From Streptomyces sp. SM10 (GTDB taxonomy: Bacteria; Actinomycetota; Actinomycetes; Streptomycetales; Streptomycetaceae), in NCBI RefSeq assembly GCF_002910915.1, contig NZ_NEUF01000092.1, forward strand, positions 94,810 to 158,809: DNA of 64,000 nucleotides, in the 5' to 3' direction. Positions 8,849 through 18,329 of the stretch are shown in pieces (position 1 is the stretch's first letter; each line of letters begins with the position of its first letter). The position numbers and the translations under genes are program-made. The notes under the pieces are model-generated. The model was given only the letters and a program-made list of their open reading frames with translations, was not told where the DNA came from and made no database searches.

Positions 8849-9130
8849 CTATGAATGGAACAGGATTGCCGCCCGCTCATCCTCGTGCACCCCAATTGCG
8901 CGTGGGTCACCGTCGTAATATGAATCCCAAAAGCCGAGGGCGTTCCATGATTCTGGGCACAATGAGAAAGGGTCAGATTCAAACTGACAATATTTCCAGG
9001 TCGGCGGCAGAATGTGAGAAGTAATGGTAAAAGCTCGACTGTCGAAGAGGGTGGACTGTCTGAGCCCGGACTCGGTAAATTCAACGCGGAAGGAGGTGGC
9101 TTTTCTGAGGCGCGCAGAGATTCCGAGCAC
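8849..9130 (-). CDS. hypothetical low-GC ORF, possibly a gene fragment
   Basis: Up to 93 residues, much lower in GC than everything around it (runs such as gtaatatgaatcccaaaa). The C-terminal half reads like real protein, rich in aromatic and acidic residues (PPTWKYCQFESDPFSLCPE, then WDSYYDGDPRAIGVHEDE). No family recognised. The start is uncertain and upstream signals are weak. It may be the end of a foreign gene, for example of an immunity-type protein, but that is a guess. Confidence 0.3.
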   Translation of the reverse strand: MLGISARLRKATSFRVEFTESGLRQSTLFDSRAFTITSHILPPTWKYCQFESDPFSLCPESWNALGFWDSYYDGDPRAIGVHEDERAAILFHS

Positions 9131-9843
9131 AACGTACTCATGCCCATCCGTGAGGGCAGTGATTCCTCGCAGTGCGGTGGGGTCCGAGAGGGCCCCGCGT
9201 GTTCATGCGGACACGCATACCAGATCACCTTCGTTCAGCGCGGTGGACGACGCGTGCTCGCGGACGACGATGGCCGCACCGTTCTGGACGCGTACCGGGG
9301 TCTACGGGGAAGAGCGGCTGTCGATCTGCGTGATTCTCCCGCGACGGCCGTACCCGGTGCCCGTGTCGGCAGAGAAGCCCTGCACGCTGCCGGATATTCC
9401 CCCAACCCGATCGATCGCATGGGAGGCCCGGCGCGACGGACGATCGGACGATCGGGCAGGCAAGCCATGGAGCGGAGACGGCCTGGACCGAGGTGGCTCC
9501 GCTGATCGCACGGTGTCGGCACATGGACGAGCGCACCGGTCGGCTACAAGCCCGGCCCAACACGGATCGTGTGCGTCGGGCGACCCGGCGCAGCGCGCCT
9601 CTGGCGGAGCTGTGCGACCTGCAACTCGGTCCGTCCCACCCGCTGTTGGCGGCGCCCAAGGACTGGATTCACGCTGGTTGCCACCTGCGTGGCCGCGTTG
9701 AAGTGCACGGCTGGCGCAGGTGCCCCTGACGTGATTCTGTCCGCAGGAACTGCGTTCGGCGCGGCGGCAGGACTCTGCTTCGCTGCAGTAGGAACGGTTG
9801 CGGCCCAACGGAGGCAGGGAGCAGGAACCCAGGACATCAAGGA

Positions 9844-9868
9844 AGCCCCAGGCTCCTGGCCTGGGGCT
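9844..9868. terminator. hairpin beside the leftmost att copy
   Basis: AGCCCCAGG-ctcctgg-CCTGGGGCT. Related hairpins lie in the same place next to each other copy of the tRNA 3' end (11340-11362, 17397-17421, 20108-20132), so it looks like a copy of the tRNA-Gly terminator. Confidence 0.6.
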
Positions 9869-9875
9869 CTGTGTG

Positions 9876-9918
9876 GGAGCGGGTGACGAGAATCGAACTC
9901 GCGCTCTGAGCTTGGGAA
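9876..9918 (-). repeat. att copy 1: 3' part of tRNA-Gly
   Basis: Identical over about 40 bp to the intact tRNA-Gly at 20139-20212, from the anticodon loop through the T arm to the acceptor 3' strand, then departs abruptly (CTTGGGAA then TCAACGG). This is the footprint left by an element integrated in a tRNA 3' end. It is the leftmost of four copies. Confidence 0.88.
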
Positions 9919-10237
9919 TCAACGGTTCTTGATCGGCTGTAGTGGCTCTGGCCTGCATGTTCGGCTGGAGCGGTCGAGGGTGGTGTGGTCTGTGGGTGCC
10001 GTGCTTGACCGCTGTTGTCCGCTCCGAAGGGCACGAATGGGGCACGAGGGTGATCGATGCCGCCGTGCCGCGGATGGGAATGCTTCGCCGTGCAGGATTC
10101 GGCGCCCGCCGTCGTGCGATTTCATCCCCGGCGATCCGGCGCAGTGGAACCCGGTCGACCGTCATCGATTCGGGCCGTAGTGCCAGCGGTCGGCGGACTG
10201 CGTCACATCGCTGTCACTGGCGGAATCTCCGACGTGA

Positions 10238-10251
10238 GGTACTAAGGTACC
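10238..10251. promoter_or_regulatory. inverted repeat, likely operator of the antitoxin-like gene
   Basis: GGTAC-TAAG-GTACC, a perfect 5-bp inverted repeat 22 bp upstream of the start codon at 10273. Its place and symmetry fit autorepression by the small DNA-binding protein it precedes. Confidence 0.5.
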
Positions 10252-10272
10252 GTGAGTGTTGGAGGTGGGATT

Positions 10273-10548
10273 ATGACCACGGCTTCGAAGCCGCCCCGGC
10301 AGTCGCCGCTCAAGGTGGACCCGGCGACGGACAAGTTGATCAGCCAGGGCGCGCATTTCCTGGGCCTGACGAAGAAGGACCTGGTCGCGGAGGCGGTACG
10401 GGTCTACCTGGACCAGCGGCGTGAAGATTTGCGTGAGGGCATGGTGGAGGCGCTCAGCGTCCTGGACGGCTCCCTGAAGTCGGACGTCATGCTCCTGACC
10501 GGTCTGACATCGGAGGAGATCGACGCGGTCGGCGGGATCGACGAGTGA
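10273..10548 (+). CDS. antitoxin-like small protein (ribbon-helix-helix type)
   Basis: 91 residues, GGAGGTGGGA before the ATG. The core (PLKVDPATDKLISQGAHFLG, then TKKDLVAEAVRVYLDQRRE) fits a short beta strand followed by two helices, as in RHH/CopG or DUF1778-like antitoxins. The acidic C-terminus (LTSEEIDAVGG) could wrap a partner. It overlaps the next gene by GTGA, the usual antitoxin-toxin arrangement. The assignment rests on size, composition and context rather than a firm family match. Confidence 0.6.
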   Translation: MTTASKPPRQSPLKVDPATDKLISQGAHFLGLTKKDLVAEAVRVYLDQRREDLREGMVEALSVLDGSLKSDVMLLTGLTSEEIDAVGGIDE

Positions 10549-11321
10549 CCGGTCCCGCTGCGATGCGTCCCGCCAGGCCCACCCTGCGGTGCCTGCGCGA
10601 TGACCTCGGACTCCCCCTTCCGGCGGTGACCGACCCCCTGGACGAGATCGAGCACCCGATCCTGGCGAAGACCGCCGAGCAGTTCGCGGCGGACGATGCC
10701 AAGCATGAGCGCATCCGCGCTGTCGATGATCAGGTGTTGTTCAAGGTGAAGGTCCAGCGTTGGCGCGGGGCGGTCTGGGTGGACGCCGATCTTCCGTGGC
10801 TGGTGGCGGCCGGCCGCCGCGAGGACGGCTCGACCGACGACTTCTACGCCGCTCTCGAAACCGACGGCAAGACCGCCCGAACCCGCTACAACGCCGGCAA
10901 CGCCGACGCGCTCAAGTCCGCCACGTACACCGCCCACTTACTCCCCACTCGCGAGGACCACGTGCGCTATCGCGCCGAAGCGGGAGTCCGTTTCGTCCGG
11001 CGACTCCGGACCACGGTTCTGACGCTGAGCCGTGCCACCCTCCGGGACGGCCAGGAGCACACGGTGGACTTCGACACCTTCACCGTCGGCCTTCAGGTCC
11101 GCGCCGACGACGGCCACGAAACGTACCTCGCGGTGCGGATCACGGGTTCGGTCCCGCCGAACCTCACGACATTGATTCTGCGCAACGTTCCCGGCTGCGA
11201 GGCCGAGGGCTGGTACCCCGAATACGCCCTGCCGGAGCGGGACCTGCTCCCCGCGGAACAGGCCTGGTCCAACCTGATGGACCCTCGTGAGGCCGCCCGA
11301 GTCCTCGACACGGAGCCGTAG
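10545..11321 (+). CDS. hypothetical protein, partner of the antitoxin-like gene
   Basis: 258 residues from a GTG inside the upstream stop codon. I do not recognise it. It is soluble, with mixed charge, no signal peptide and no membrane segment; the middle is rich in beta-prone stretches (HTVDFDTFTVGLQV, ETYLAVRITGS). It is large for a classical type II toxin, so it may be a toxin, an effector or a sensor. Its coupling to an RHH-like protein and its place alone on a tRNA-bounded segment are the only functional clues. Confidence 0.7.
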   Translation: MTGPAAMRPARPTLRCLRDDLGLPLPAVTDPLDEIEHPILAKTAEQFAADDAKHERIRAVDDQVLFKVKVQRWRGAVWVDADLPWLVAAGRREDGSTDDFYAALETDGKTARTRYNAGNADALKSATYTAHLLPTREDHVRYRAEAGVRFVRRLRTTVLTLSRATLRDGQEHTVDFDTFTVGLQVRADDGHETYLAVRITGSVPPNLTTLILRNVPGCEAEGWYPEYALPERDLLPAEQAWSNLMDPREAARVLDTEP

Positions 11322-11339
11322 CAGCCGGAACAAGAGAAA

Positions 11340-11362
11340 GGCCCCGGTCATTGACCAGGGCC
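11340..11362. terminator. terminator after the segment-1 pair
   Basis: GGCCCCGGTC-att-GACCAGGGCC with one mismatch, 18 bp after the stop at 11321 and just before att copy 2. Confidence 0.6.
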
Positions 11363-11371
11363 TCCATCGAA

Positions 11372-11413
11372 GAGCGGGTGACGAGAATCGAACTCGCGCT
11401 CTGAGCTTGGGAA
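11372..11413 (-). repeat. att copy 2: 3' part of tRNA-Gly
   Basis: Same 40-bp core as copy 1 and the intact tRNA-Gly, diverging at the anticodon loop. The right flank (to about 11542) is related to those of copies 1 and 3, including GGGCAT / GGGGCAT motifs. Confidence 0.88.
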
Positions 11414-11643
11414 TCAACGGTTCTTGAACGGTCGTATTGGCCCTGACCTGCATGTTTGGCTGAGACGCACGAGGTCGGGATGGTCTTCGGACGCCGTACC
11501 CGACCGCTGTTGTCCGCTCTGCTGGGCATGGATGGGGCATGGTGCCGGAAGCGGGCAGTCCTTGTTCGTCACTTGGAGTTTGGGCCCTCTCCTCGAAGTA
11601 CCTCGCAATAAGTGTGCCTGCGCCCCCAGGGAAGGCGCCGTGG

Positions 11644-12015
11644 TCACACGTCGTCCGGGGTGCCGTCGACTGCCGGTCCGCGGCCGTCGGGAAGATTGGC
11701 CACGATCAACATGTATGCCTCCTCGACGGTGTCGACTTCGCCGAGGAGGGTTTTGTTCGACTCGCGACGCACTCGGTACCCCCCCTTGGCCAGGGGATAA
11801 GCAGTACCGACGTCACGAGTCCACGGCCACTGGGTGCACCGACTGAGGTACAGAACGCCGTGGCTGACCATAGGGAAAAGCTGTCGCAGTGATTGATGGG
11901 CGTACGCAGTTCTGGGTACTGCTGGATCGATCATGTCGGGGCCGTAGGCCAGTACGACAGACCATGCTGCAGCAACGACCTCAGCGGCACTTCGGGGGAC
12001 CTTATTTTCTGTCAT
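11644..12015 (-). CDS. DUF6193-like protein, probable immunity to the RHS toxin
   Basis: 123 residues, GAGGTGA before the ATG. It resembles DUF6193 proteins of Streptomyces: an N-terminal helix (AAEVVAAAWSVVLAYG), then IDPAVPRTAYAHQSLRQLFP, a beta-rich middle with SRCTQWPWTRDVG, and a closing helix ending in LPDGRGPAVDGTPDDV. It starts 14 bp after the RHS stop on the same strand, the usual place for an immunity gene. The immunity role is inferred from position. Confidence 0.65.
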   Translation of the reverse strand: MTENKVPRSAAEVVAAAWSVVLAYGPDMIDPAVPRTAYAHQSLRQLFPMVSHGVLYLSRCTQWPWTRDVGTAYPLAKGGYRVRRESNKTLLGEVDTVEEAYMLIVANLPDGRGPAVDGTPDDV

Positions 12016-12029
12016 AAGATGGTGTCACC

Positions 12030-15000
12030 TCATTTTTTTGGAAGTTTCGACAGATCTGGTTGTATCTCTGGGATATCCGGCTTGGGTACGTCGACTGTTG
12101 TGTAGCCTCCCTGCTCTTCGTCGCGGGTGTACCAGGTGACCTCTTCCCACGGGCGACCGGGGCGTTCGTCTTCGGGGTCTCCCCAGGCCGCAGCTCCATC
12201 GTAATTACGCACCGCAAGAGCTATCTGGCTCATTTCCCAGGCGGTTCCGTCACCTGGGCCCGGATAGTTATCTTCGTGTCGGCTGTTGAACTGATCTCCA
12301 TGCTTGGCTGCTTTCTGGAATGCATCCACGATATCCTCGGGCGTACTCCAGTTCGACTTCGTGCCGTCACTGCTGGGCATCCCGTCGAGGGTGACCGACA
12401 GGGTGGTGCCACGATCGCTCACGGCGGACGACACGTTTGTCATCCATACCGGCCCTCCGGGCTCCTCGGCGGCGTAGGCGGCTCCGTTGTAGGTGTGAGC
12501 TCCCGGGTCGCCGTTGGCACGGAGATGCGCGGCCAGTGAGTTCGAGGCGTTGTCGGGCGCCTGGTTCACCCCCAGCACCACGCTGTGCCGGTGCTCTCCG
12601 CTCCGGTGGGGGCAGCCTGCCAGCCCCAGCGGGTCGATCCACCGGGTCGGATTGTCGACATAAGTGACCGCGTTCGGGGCCGGGATCAGGCCGAGTGGGT
12701 CCGGGGAGAGGTAGCGGCCCGACTCGGGGTCGTAGTGGCGGTAGCGGTTGTAGTGGAGGCCGGATTCCGGGTCGAAGTACTGGCCCGGGAAACGCAGCGG
12801 GGTGTAGGCGTCGGCGCCGCGGTTCCAGGAGGTGGCTCCCCACAGGGTGGCGCGGGTGTGCCAGGCCACCTCGCCTTGTTCGTCGATGAGTTCGCGTGGT
12901 GTGCCGATGAGGTCGGTGACGATCGCGAAGAAGCGGCGGTCGACCTCCGCCCGGTCCAGGAGGCGGCGCTCGACCTGGGTGACGGGCTTCACTCCGTCGT
13001 GGTCCCAGGTGAGGGCGACGGTGTCCGGGGAGCCCGCCAGGGAGGTGGTCTGTTCGCAGAGGGTGTCGCCGTCCCAGGTGAAGGTCACCTTCTCGGCGAG
13101 TGTCGTCCCGTCCCCCGCCAGGCGCTGTTTCGCGGTGCGGCGTCCCAGGGCGTCGTAGAGGTAGCGCCAGCGTGTGCCGTCCGGTGTGGTGACGGAGACG
13201 AGGCGGTCCTCGGCGTCCCAGCCGTAGTGCCAGGTGTCGGGCTTGCGAGAGAGGCGGGCCTTTTGGCGCAGGGTCACGCGACCTTGGGCGTCGTGTTCGT
13301 AGCGGACGCGGCCCGCGCCGGTGATGCGGGTGCCGGTGTACTCGCGTGGGCCGGTGGCGTGGTCCTCACCGGGCCAGGTCGCGGTGGTCTGGTTTCCGGC
13401 CTCGTCGTAGGCGTATCGCTCCGACCAGTTCTCGGCGGTGACGCCCGTGACCCGGCCGGCAGGGGTCACTTCCAGCTGCTTGTGTCCGCCGGTCAGTTCG
13501 TCGGCCGAGGTGAGGTGGCCGTCGGCTCGGTAGGTGTACGAGCGGCGCTGAAGGATTCGGTCGCCCGGTGCGCGGACGCGTTGGTCGGTCAGGCGGCCCG
13601 CAGGGTCGAAGTCGTGCTCCACGGTCAGTGCGTCGCCGATCCGGCGGGTCGTCTCACGGCCCGTCTCGTCGAAGGCGAAGACGACCTGATGGCCCGCGGC
13701 GTTCAGCTCGGCCTGCAGACCGGCTGGGAAGGACCAAGCGCTGACCGCACCGGACGGGGTGACCCGGCGAATACGGCGCCCGGTCTCGTCGTAGGTGTTG
13801 GTCAGTGTGCGGCCGTCGCAGGTCTCGCTCAGGACCCTGCCCGAGCTGTCGCGTACGTACGTCAGCTCGGTGTCCGGACCCATCGCCGAGGCGAGGCGGC
13901 CGTGGATGTCGTAGGTGAAGCGCGTGATCGCGCCGTCGGCGTTCTTGGCGGTGACGCGGCCCGCCGTGTCGCGCTCGTAGCGGACCGTCTGGCCCGCAGC
14001 GTTCGTGCGGGAGGTGAGCTGCCCGCAGGCGTCGTGCGCATAGCTGAGGGAGCGGCCGTCGAAGTCGGTCTCCGAGCTGAGGCGGCCTGCAGGATCGTAG
14101 GTGTAGTCCCAGGTCAGGGCCCTGAGGGCTGGTGACACGGGAGATGCGCAGCTCGGTGTCGTGCGTGAACTCCTGGCGCACTCCGTCGGGCGTGGTGCGG
14201 GCGGAGACCAGATCGAAATGGGTGTATTCGAAGCGGGTCTCACCGCCTGCCGCATCGGTGTGGGTGACGCAGTTGCCCTCGCCGTCGTAGGCCCAGGACT
14301 GCTGCGCGCCGTCCGGGTCCGTACGCAGGGCGAGCTTGCCCTCGACAGTCCACTCCAGTTCGGTGGTGCGTCCCTGGGGGTCGGTGATCGATATCGCGCG
14401 TCCGAAGGCGTCGCGGGTGTAGCGGGTGACCGTGCCGAGCGGGCCGCGGATGGCCAGGGGGAGGCCGGCCGCGTCGCAGCGCAGCCGGTCCAGCGCGCCC
14501 AGGGAGTCGTCGACGCCCGTGAGGTGGCCGTTCGGGCCGTGGGTGAGGCGAGTGGTGGACCCGTCCGGCCGGGTGAAGAGTGTGGGGTTGCCCCGGGCGT
14601 CGTACTCCTGGCGTGATGTCGTGCTGTCAGGGCCGGTGACGGCGGCCAGCTGGTTCAGCTCGTTGTACTCGATCAGGGCGATGGTGCCGTCGGGGTGTTC
14701 GACCCGGACCGGGTTCCCGCGGTCGTCGTAGGTGTAGGTGGTGGTCCTGCCGAGCGGGTCGGTCCGGGACAGCAGCCGGTCGTAGCGGTCGAAGCTGCGG
14801 TAGGTGACGCCGCCCAGCGGATCGATCTCCGCGATGGCCTGGAGCCGGTCGTTGAAGTGGTGGGTTCTGGTCGCGCCGAGGGAGTCCGTGTACCGGGTGA
14901 CGCGGTCGCCCGTCTCCGGGTGGGTGTCGTACGCGAACGTGGACGAGAGGTAGCCGTCCGGGCCGACCGTACGGACGACGCGGCCCGCGTCGTCGTACAC

Positions 15001-16869
15001 GTAGCGGAACGTGGAGTTGTTGCGGTCGATCCAGGACGTGATCCGGGCGTCCGGATCGTACGTGAAACGAAGCGGCAGCCCGGAGGAGTTGACCACGCCG
15101 TTGAGGTTGCCCAGAGCATCGTAGTCGTAGCGCATGACGGTGACCGGGCCGTCCGGGGTGCGCAGCGCCAGTTCGCGCACCCGGGCGTCCTCGATGATCA
15201 GGGCGACCCGGTAGCCCCCGGAGTGGACGACCGCTGTGGGGCTGCCGTCGCCGCTGCGGGCGAAGCTGATGCGGTTGTGGTTGCGGTCCTCGATCTCCCT
15301 GAGCCAGTAGGCCGGGGACGCGTTGTACGGGCCGCCCTGGAAGGAGCGGGTCAGGCCCGAGCGGGGGTCGGTGACGTGGTAAACGGTCTGCCCGTTGTGC
15401 TGGCCCCCGTGCAGGATGGGCAGTCGGGCGCCCTCCATGGGCAGCACGCCGTCGGCGTCGTCGGGCAGTGGCAGCCGCGGATAGATGAGGACCGAGCCGT
15501 CCTCGCGCGCCCAGACCGCACCGGCGCCGAGCGCGTCGAGCTCGATCCGTTCGTCGAGTGTCGACGCCCAGCTTCGGCCGAACCACTGACCGTACCGGTA
15601 CGCGGAGAGGTGCGTGCGACGGAGGACGAGAGGGAGGACCCCCGGTAGCGACAGGTCGGTCTGCGGCAGGGTCATCTCGCCGGTGGCGACGTCCACCGGG
15701 TCGTTCTCGCAGGTCTTTTTCTCAAGCGAGATGCTGTTGCGTCGGGGATCGTCCTTGGAGTTTTTAAGAGCGTCCGGCTTGGTACGGGCGGAGTCCCGAC
15801 GCTTCTCGGGGCGGGGATCGGTGTCGTCGTCCTTCTGCCGAGCCTTGTCCTTGGGCCCGATCCCGTCCTTGATGTCGAGGTCGATCTTCTTCTGGATGGT
15901 GGATATCTCTTTGACCGCCTTCGGCAGCGACTCGCCGAGGTGGTCTCCCATCGCCTTGTTCGCCTTGCCGAGGGCTTCCATCGCCTTGTCGATCACCGGG
16001 TCCAGAGCCCCGGCGATGTCGTCCTTGCCCCGGGTCCGGCCATGGTGGGACTTGGCACTGGCCAGCTTGCCCGCGGTCTTGCCGTGCATGTCGATGCTGA
16101 CCAGGTTCAGCTTCGTGCCCGCGCGGTCGTGCTCCGAGTGCTCAATATGAACACCCTTGCCGGATACAGGGCCAGGACCGGGCGCCGTGCCGGCGGAAGC
16201 GAGCTGGAGGGAGTCCTTGGCACCCGCCACGCCCTCCTTGAATCCTTCCTTGCCCGACTGGCCGACCTGGTTCATGTCGACGCCGTTCTGGAGCCCCATC
16301 GCGTTGGCGCCGATCTGTACGACCAGATCCGCGGCCATGTTCTCCAGTGCGGCGACGGCGGGCTCGGTCATCGCGGAGACGATGTAACCGACGACCTCTT
16401 CCAGGCACTCCTTGATGACGCGGCGGATGGCCTGCTGGGCGACCGCGATCGCTGCTCCGCCGATGAGCATGGACAGCCCACCGGTCACCGGTATCAGAGC
16501 CATGGAGATGCCGGCCTTGCCGGCCAGGACGCCCAGGTGGACGATCGCCGCGTACTTCATGGCCTCGATCGCCATTGCCGCGTTGTCGAGAGCGCCCGCG
16601 ATCGTCCGGGCGGCGCCGGCAATGTCCTTGATGTGCTTGTCCTTGACCTTGCCCCAGTGGCTGTTGAGCGCGTCAAGGGCCTCGCCGTGGCCGGAGGACA
16701 GCAGACGCTGTACATGCTGGTTGGCGAGGAAGCCGTCGTCCTCCACATCATCTGCGAACTCACGCAGCGAGTCGGCCATGTCGCGATAGGCGTCCTCGTC
16801 GACGTTCGGCCAGTTGATGCCGATGACATCGAGCATGGTGTCGGCCCAGTCGGGCACAGTTACGGCCAC
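12030..16869 (-). pseudogene. RHS-repeat polymorphic toxin (T7SS-type N-terminus), frameshifted
   Basis: One gene of about 1,610 codons read in two frames. From the GTG at 16869: an all-helical N-terminus like WXG/CpnT-type secreted proteins (DWADTMLDVIGINWPNVDED), a hydrophobic helical segment, a Lys/Asp-rich linker, a DUF6531-like opening (NDPVDVATGEMTLPQTDLSL) and then many RHS/YD repeats (YTYDDRGNPVRVEHPDG and kin). Near 14117-14122 (GGGCCC) one extra base shifts the frame; reading continues perfectly in the other frame (LTWDYTYDPAGRLSSETD) to the RHS core end RYLSPDPLGL. The last 190 residues (from HSVVLGVNQAPDNASNSLAA) are a variable toxin domain resembling polymorphic toxin type 27. 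A real frameshift or a sequencing error would look the same. Probably secreted by an ESX-like system. Confidence 0.85.
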
Positions 16870-17389
16870 AGTGCGAAGTCCCCCCGTGCAAACCCGCGTT
16901 CGCGGAATGCGTTTGCGAACAGGATGTCATTCCGGTGTTGTCGAACCAAGGCCGTTCTCGGCTTGGCGGCGCCGACAGGGTGGCGTGGCGGCCTCGATAC
17001 CTCGGTGGAGCGGACTGCGCTTCCGAGGGGGACTGAGCATCGAAGACCGCTGCCGGGGTTGCCCTGCAGGTTCTTTCCGTGGCGGCTGTCAGGGGGCTGG
17101 TTCCGGCGGGATGGTCGGGCTGCGGCCGGAGCCCCGGAGCAGTTGCCCTCGATGCAATCGCTATGGACCTGGGGCACTCGTCAGCCAAGCTCCACGGACG
17201 GTGCGACCCGATGGCTTCAGGCCCCGAGGCCGTAATGAGATCGGTCGAGCCGGGTCGGGCGGCGTCATCCTGAGCGTTGCCGTTACGTTCGCCAGGCTGG
17301 CTGGATGCCCTCGTGCGTAGCTCCCCGTGAAGACAAAGAGAGAGTCCTATGGCGCGGATCTGGTCCGGGGCCCTGAAGCGGCCCGGACG

Positions 17390-17471
17390 ACAAAGAAGCC
17401 CCCGGCCGCTGGCCTGGGGCTTTTTCATGGAGCGGGTGACGAGAATCGAACTCGCGCTCTGAGCTTGGGAA
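17390..17471 (-). repeat. att copy 3 with 82-bp perfect repeat of the tRNA-Gly 3' region and terminator
   Basis: Identical over 82 bp to 20101-20182: the terminator hairpin, the CCA end and the 3' part of tRNA-Gly up to the anticodon loop. It is longer than copies 1 and 2, so segment 3 may be the most recent insertion. Confidence 0.9.
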
Positions 17472-17846
17472 TCAACGGTCCTCTGACTGCCACGGCGGTC
17501 CTGGCCTGCACGTTCGTCCCGGTCGTGTGAGTCTGACGAGCCCGCTGGGGACCGTGCGTGACCGCTGCTGTCCGCTCCGAAGGGCACGGCTGGGGCACGG
17601 TGATCGGGAGGGACGGCCCCCGATCGTGCGGAACGGGTGGCGGTCATGCGTTCCCCCTTCCCGGGAGTGATGCGCAGCGGCACGGAGTGTGCGGGGCGGT
17701 GCCATGAGGGCCGACGCGTGGAAGTGATTCGCTCTGACAAGCGACGCTGGTTCGCCGGTGGGCTCTTGCCTCAGCCGCAGGCAGCGGCAGTGGACGACCT
17801 GCTGTGGCTGTCGGCGGAGACCGTGGGTCGGCCGACCTGGAGCTTG

Positions 17847-17870
17847 AGTACGTGGAGTACTTGACGTACT
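17847..17870. promoter_or_regulatory. inverted repeat, likely operator of the Phd-type antitoxin
   Basis: AGTACGT-N10-ACGTACT, perfect 7-bp arms, with an internal AGTAC-TTGAC-GTACT repeat. It ends 42 bp before the start at 17913, where a Phd-type antitoxin would autorepress. Confidence 0.55.
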
Positions 17871-17912
17871 TAGCAGGGAGGGGCATCCTGACAGGGACCG
17901 AAGGAGACTGTC

Positions 17913-18329
17913 ATGTCCGCAGTGCACTACGAGAGCTATACCGAGGCGCGCACTCACCTCAAGGATCTTCTCGATGCGGCCGGTGAGGGCCGGGTGGCGA
18001 CAGTGCGCCGGGATACTGGCCGCGCTGCAGTCGTGGATGTCGAGCGACTGCGTCACTACCTGTCACTGGTCTGCTCGGTGAAAGCGCAGGCGGTTGCGGA
18101 GTCGGGGGGCTGGTCGATCTTCATCCCCGGACTTCCGGTGGCAGCGGACGGAGCGTCCTTCGATGAGGCCGTGAGTGAAATGGTCGATGCTTTGCGCGAC
18201 TATGCCGAGGATTGGCAGGACCGTCTGCGCACAGCCCCTAATCATCAGGACAACTGGGGTCTGGTGCAGCTGGTCGCTCTAAGTGACGACCAGCAGCTTG
18301 CAGACTGGCTGGTCGGAACAGGCCGGTGA
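17913..18329 (+). CDS. Phd/YefM-type antitoxin with a HicB-like C-terminal domain
   Basis: 138 residues. Residues 1-52 fit Phd/YefM antitoxins (YESYTEARTHLKDLLDAAG, RVATVRRDTGRAAVVDVERL). Residues about 65-110 resemble the partial-RNase-H HicB fold (GGWSIFIPGLPVAADGASFD, then DEAVSEMVDALRDYAEDWQD). Linking the two kinds of antitoxin in one chain is less usual. It overlaps the toxin gene by ATGA. Confidence 0.78.
   Translation: MSAVHYESYTEARTHLKDLLDAAGEGRVATVRRDTGRAAVVDVERLRHYLSLVCSVKAQAVAESGGWSIFIPGLPVAADGASFDEAVSEMVDALRDYAEDWQDRLRTAPNHQDNWGLVQLVALSDDQQLADWLVGTGR

Larger units (their letters stand above)
7916..9875. other. gene-poor region with decayed coding remnants
   Basis: About 2 kb with no intact gene I can support. 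Open frames here have no convincing codon bias. A minus-strand stretch starting at 8411 (MRSNPRMREILRTTDVTDLS) reads like protein for about 60 residues, with a GWSFTAAGG segment faintly like HicA toxins, then loses sense. Minus strand 8585-8860 carries a conserved-looking peptide (PPWEDYTSPPGF, stop, KDPYDPDVAEKGIAANREL) broken by a TAG. Minus strand 9230-9400 holds GFSADTGTGYGRRGRITQID, a stop, then VRVQNGAAIVVREHASST. These look like remains of lost genes, in keeping with the neighbouring tRNA island. Confidence 0.5.
9876..11371. mobile_element. island segment 1 between att copies 1 and 2
   Basis: About 1.5 kb bounded by two partial tRNA-Gly copies in the same orientation. The 130 bp to the right of the att core resemble the equivalent stretch beside copies 2 and 3, ending in paired GGGCAC / GGGGCAC motifs (10029-10034 and 10039-10045), probably integrase arm sites or the end of a lost integrase gene. 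Cargo is one antitoxin-like pair. No integrase is present, so it is a non-autonomous or decayed element (a CIME-like remnant). Confidence 0.65.
11372..17428. mobile_element. island segment 2 between att copies 2 and 3
   Basis: About 6 kb bounded by partial tRNA-Gly copies. Cargo is an RHS-repeat toxin gene (frameshifted) and a DUF6193-type putative immunity gene. No integrase, excisionase or replication gene is visible. 11414-11643 is non-coding attachment-arm DNA; 16870-17389 holds no gene I can support. Confidence 0.6.

Noticed and set aside
9919..10050. Conserved right flank of the att copies as the 3' end of integrase genes
   Set aside because: Possible, but no frame gives a recognisable tyrosine-recombinase C-terminus (no R-H-R-Y pattern), so I call it only attachment-arm DNA.
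9302..10165. Long minus-strand frame crossing att copy 1
   Set aside because: It reads through a tRNA fragment and terminator hairpin with no coding bias; only its last 30 codons look protein-like.
12030..14255. The two RHS reading frames as two separate genes
   Set aside because: The RHS repeats continue without a gap across the frame change, and the second frame has no start signal.
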